64,000 bases of DNA from positions 62,001 to 126,000 of the forward strand of contig CAIUMM010000026.1 of NCBI GenBank assembly GCA_903900265.1. Reading direction: 5' to 3'. The first letter of the stretch is position 1. Each line of letters starts with the position of its first letter. The DNA comes from an uncultured Pseudomonadota bacterium (lineage in GTDB: Bacteria; Myxococcota_A; UBA796; SXON01). The position numbers were made by a program, and so were the translations under genes. Positions 61,779 to 64,000 of the stretch are shown in pieces. The notes under the pieces were generated by a model. The model worked only from the letters and a program-made list of their open reading frames with translations, was not told the DNA's origin and ran no database searches.

Positions 61779-63407
61779 CTATTTGACCTGGCATCGGCCG
61801 AAGGTGGCGCTGCACTTCACCGATGTGGTCTCGCCTTCGCGCACGGCGATGCCGCCGACTTGGACGACGGTGCCGGACGTCAGCGTGACCTCGGCGCTGT
61901 AGGTGCCGACCGGCACGACGCCGGCGCGGGGGGCTGGGCCGGAGAGCGCGTAGGACGCGACGTCCCCGGACATCGTGAGCGTGCCGCTGCCCTTGGGTAC
62001 GGCGGCTGCAACCGGCGCCGTGGCAGGCGGCTTTTCGGGGTTGGGCTTGGGCGTTGCGGGTGCAGCCGCAGGCGCGGGACGCGGCGTGGTCACCGCAGCG
62101 GGCTGGGTCGGCGCCGCTTTCGGCGCCGCTTTGGGCGCGGGCGCAGGGGCTGGCTCCGCTGCGGCTACCGGCGCCGCCGTGATGTTTGGGGCGGGCTCCG
62201 TGGAGACCGGCTCGGCGGGGGGCGGGACGTTGGGCGCCGCCGCGACGCTCGGGGCCGCGGGTGGGGGCGGGACGTTGGGCGCCGCCCCGACGCTCGGGGC
62301 CGCGGGTGGCGGCGGGACGTTGGGCGCCGCCGCTGCCGGCGCTTCCGACGGCGCGTCGGTAGCGTACAACGCGGTGCCCGCTGCGGCGATGGCCGCGCCC
62401 ACCACGACGATCAGCAGGACCGCGGCGCCTCCGGCCAGCCACCAGCTGGGTCCGCGCCGCGAGGTCGATGCGCTGGAGCTCCGTTCAATGCGCAAGCTGC
62501 CGGAGGCCGGCGGCGTGGCGCTGCGGCTGGCTCGATCGCTGATCACGCGCTCCGCCCAGTCTTCGGGAGTTTCTCCGCCGATGACTGCCCGCAGCTCGCC
62601 AAGCAAGCGCGCCGCATCGCGCGCGGAGGGCCGCGCTTCGGGATCGGTGGCGAGGAGGCGCGCGACCAGCGCTCGCAGCGGCGGGCTCACCGTGCCCAGC
62701 CACGTCCATTGTTCGGCCCAACGACGACCGGGTGGCTGACGATCGGCGTCCATCGCCGACTTGCCAGGGGGTACGCCGGTTAGCATCTCAAAGAGCGTTA
62801 CGCCGAGCGCGTAGACGTCGCCGGCCGGGGAGTCTTGCCCGTGGAAGCGTTCGGGCGACAAATAGGTAGGCGTGCCGAACACGTTCTGCGTGGCTTCGGC
62901 CTCGCGAGCGTCAAACTCGGCACGTGCAACGCCGAAGTCCAGAAGTTTGACCTCGCCGGACGGGGTCACGCGGATGTTCGAGGGTTTGATGTCGCGGTGC
63001 AGGAGGTGCAGCGGCCGGCCCTCCGGCCCCGTCTGATTCCACGCGACATGCAGGGCGTTGGCGATCTCCTCGGCGATGGCCAACGCGGGTCGCACCGGGA
63101 TGGGGCCATCGGCGAGCAGCGTGGCGACGTCGGCGCCATCGACGAATTCCATGACGATGGACCACACGCCATCGAGCTCAACGAGGTCGTCTAAGCGCAC
63201 GATGGCGCGGTGACGGACCATGGCCAGCATCCGGGCTTCGTCCCGCAGGCGACTGACCAGCTCGGGGTTCCCGGCACGATCCCCATGCGGCACTTTGATC
63301 GCCACGGATCGGGAGATCCCGCCACCTACCGACTCGGCAAGGTAGACGGCGCCGAACGCGCCCTCGCCGAGCCGTTCAACCACGCGGTATGTGCGGGTGT
63401 TTTCCAC
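61779..63407 (-). CDS. Transmembrane Ser/Thr protein kinase (PknB-like)
   Basis: 542 residues from GTG 63407. Kinase domain 1-270: Gly loop LGEGAFG, Lys38 in SVAIK, HRDIKPSN with Asp139, DFG at 157-159, activation region NVFGTPTYLSPERF. One transmembrane helix (about 330-355, WWLAGGAAVLLIVVVGAAIAA). The periplasmic part is a Pro/Ala repeat linker (about 365-440) and a C-terminal PEGA-like beta domain with two Cys. Heads the run with manC and gmd, so it may control surface-sugar synthesis; inferred. Confidence 0.9.
   Translation of the reverse strand: MENTRTYRVVERLGEGAFGAVYLAESVGGGISRSVAIKVPHGDRAGNPELVSRLRDEARMLAMVRHRAIVRLDDLVELDGVWSIVMEFVDGADVATLLADGPIPVRPALAIAEEIANALHVAWNQTGPEGRPLHLLHRDIKPSNIRVTPSGEVKLLDFGVARAEFDAREAEATQNVFGTPTYLSPERFHGQDSPAGDVYALGVTLFEMLTGVPPGKSAMDADRQPPGRRWAEQWTWLGTVSPPLRALVARLLATDPEARPSARDAARLLGELRAVIGGETPEDWAERVISDRASRSATPPASGSLRIERSSSASTSRRGPSWWLAGGAAVLLIVVVGAAIAAAGTALYATDAPSEAPAAAAPNVPPPPAAPSVGAAPNVPPPPAAPSVAAAPNVPPPAEPVSTEPAPNITAAPVAAAEPAPAPAPKAAPKAAPTQPAAVTTPRPAPAAAPATPKPNPEKPPATAPVAAAVPKGSGTLTMSGDVASYALSGPAPRAGVVPVGTYSAEVTLTSGTVVQVGGIAVREGETTSVKCSATFGRCQVK
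62222..62335 (-). repeat. 45-bp repeats encoding the kinase Pro/Ala linker
   Basis: The plus-strand block GCGGGACGTTGGGCGCCGC recurs at 62222, 62267 and 62312, exactly 45 bases apart. Each unit encodes a 15-residue segment of the type APNVPPPPAAPSV. The third copy is partial. Confidence 0.85.
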
Positions 63408-63498
63408 AAGCCCAAGATAGCCGGTCTGGGACCCGGGTGACCATCTGGTGACCGATCGGCGTAGGATCGCCGTTCCGATCGCGTCAGCCGGATACGTT

Positions 63499-64000
63499 GT
63501 GGACGTGCCACAACAACCGTTCATGAACCGCGAGCTCTCCTGGCTGGAATTCAACGCGCGCGTGCTCGAAGAGGCCGTGGACCCGACGGTCCCGCTGCTC
63601 GAACGCGTGAAGTTTCTCGCCATCTTCAGCTCGAACCTCGATGAATTCTTTATGGTGCGCTACGCCGGTATCTGGCGTCAGATCGACGCGGGCGTGACGT
63701 TGAGCGGCCCGGATGGAATGCCGCCCCGGAAGGTGCTGAACGCTGTCAGCAAGCGGGTGCACGCGCTGGTCGCGGAGCAACATCGTGCGTTTTTGGGCTC
63801 CATCGTGCCGGAGCTGCGCAAACACGGGGTTCGTATTTTCCGCCCGAACGAGCTGGACGACACCCACTGCGTTGCGCTGGATGAGATCTTCGAGTCGCAG
63901 ATCCTGCCTTTGTTGACGCCGATGGCGATCGATCCCGGGCATCCGTTCCCGTACCTCGCCAACCGGGCGATTTGCTTGATCGCCGAGCTCGAATCCGAGG
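63499..64000 (+). CDS. ppk: Polyphosphate kinase (N-terminal part, runs off window)
   Basis: About 167 residues seen; the catalytic HKD-like domains lie outside. The N-terminal domain is clear: FMNRELSWLEFNARVLEEA, then PLLERVKFLAIFSSNLDEFFMVR, and LLTPMAIDPGHPFPYLANR. GTG 63499 is used here; GTG 63505 is equally possible, and ATG 63523 would cut into the conserved block. It polymerises phosphate from ATP. It diverges from the Ser/Thr kinase gene by 91 bases. Confidence 0.92.
   Translation, partial: MDVPQQPFMNRELSWLEFNARVLEEAVDPTVPLLERVKFLAIFSSNLDEFFMVRYAGIWRQIDAGVTLSGPDGMPPRKVLNAVSKRVHALVAEQHRAFLGSIVPELRKHGVRIFRPNELDDTHCVALDEIFESQILPLLTPMAIDPGHPFPYLANRAICLIAELESE

Overview
The window is GC-rich and densely packed. 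Genes are short-spaced and many start inside the stop codon of the previous gene (ATGA, GTGA, TTGA, TGATG overlaps), and GTG and TTG starts are common. Several lipoproteins carry MopE-type Asp/Gly/Cys metal-binding motifs and Asp/Thr-rich linkers. Together with an Omp85/TamB pair, a TonB system, a Flp-type pilin and many eukaryote-like enzymes, this points to a Gram-negative, predatory or gliding lineage of the Myxococcota (old Deltaproteobacteria) type. That placement is inferred from gene style, because there is no rRNA in the window. Two tRNA genes (Cys-GCA, Gly-CCC) are present. I see no insertion sequences, phage genes or CRISPR array, and no gene-free stretch over 300 bases.

Left part (1-15.6 kb): a leftward exbB-exbD-tonB-receptor operon in which the TonB-dependent receptor carries its own TonB-like N-terminal domain. 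Next come cysC, a HEAT-repeat exported protein, an ETF-beta-lysine-methyltransferase-like enzyme, a MopE-motif lipoprotein, plsB and a small membrane protein, all rightward and coupled. A LuxR regulator and a beta-propeller protein follow. A small Flp pilin/prepilin peptidase pair lies behind two lipoproteins, then a four-gene chain: glutamine amidotransferase, DUF6165, moaC, DUF3105 lipoprotein.

Middle part (15.6-37 kb): the F0 section of an ATP synthase (atpZ, an AtpI-like protein, atpB, atpE) runs leftward. After tRNA-Cys come an isopropylmalate-synthase-family enzyme and a convergent aspS. A protein with a Gln/Thr tandem-repeat N-terminus follows, then a large TamB/TamA-like pair. tRNA-Gly precedes a three-gene coupled operon: an alkyl-DHAP-synthase-like flavoprotein, an Fe-S/CCG protein and a diacylglycerol-kinase-like lipid kinase. 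An AT-rich control region leads into an HU gene, followed by a CehA-like PHP lipoprotein.

Right part (37-64 kb): ribA with a structured leader, two alkaline-phosphatase-superfamily enzymes, corA, a clostripain-like lipoprotein and an RNA m5U-methyltransferase-like gene. rpoZ, a small protein, hutU and a HemY-like oxidase are read rightward. From 63.4 kb back to 50.7 kb one long leftward run encodes a Ser/Thr kinase, manC, a lipoprotein, gmd and an rmd-like reductase (a GDP-deoxyhexose route). It continues with a lone CheW domain, a two-motif retropepsin with TPRs, a nuclease-lamin-tail protein, a beta-propeller amidohydrolase and a lipoprotein. A polyphosphate kinase gene diverges from the kinase and runs off the right edge.

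Candidates for something new: the flavoprotein/Fe-S/lipid-kinase operon, the ribA leader, the receptor with a built-in TonB domain, the kinase-to-retropepsin sugar cluster, and short in-frame tandem repeats in the N-termini of exported proteins, including 15-bp repeats in the signal peptides of two adjacent genes.
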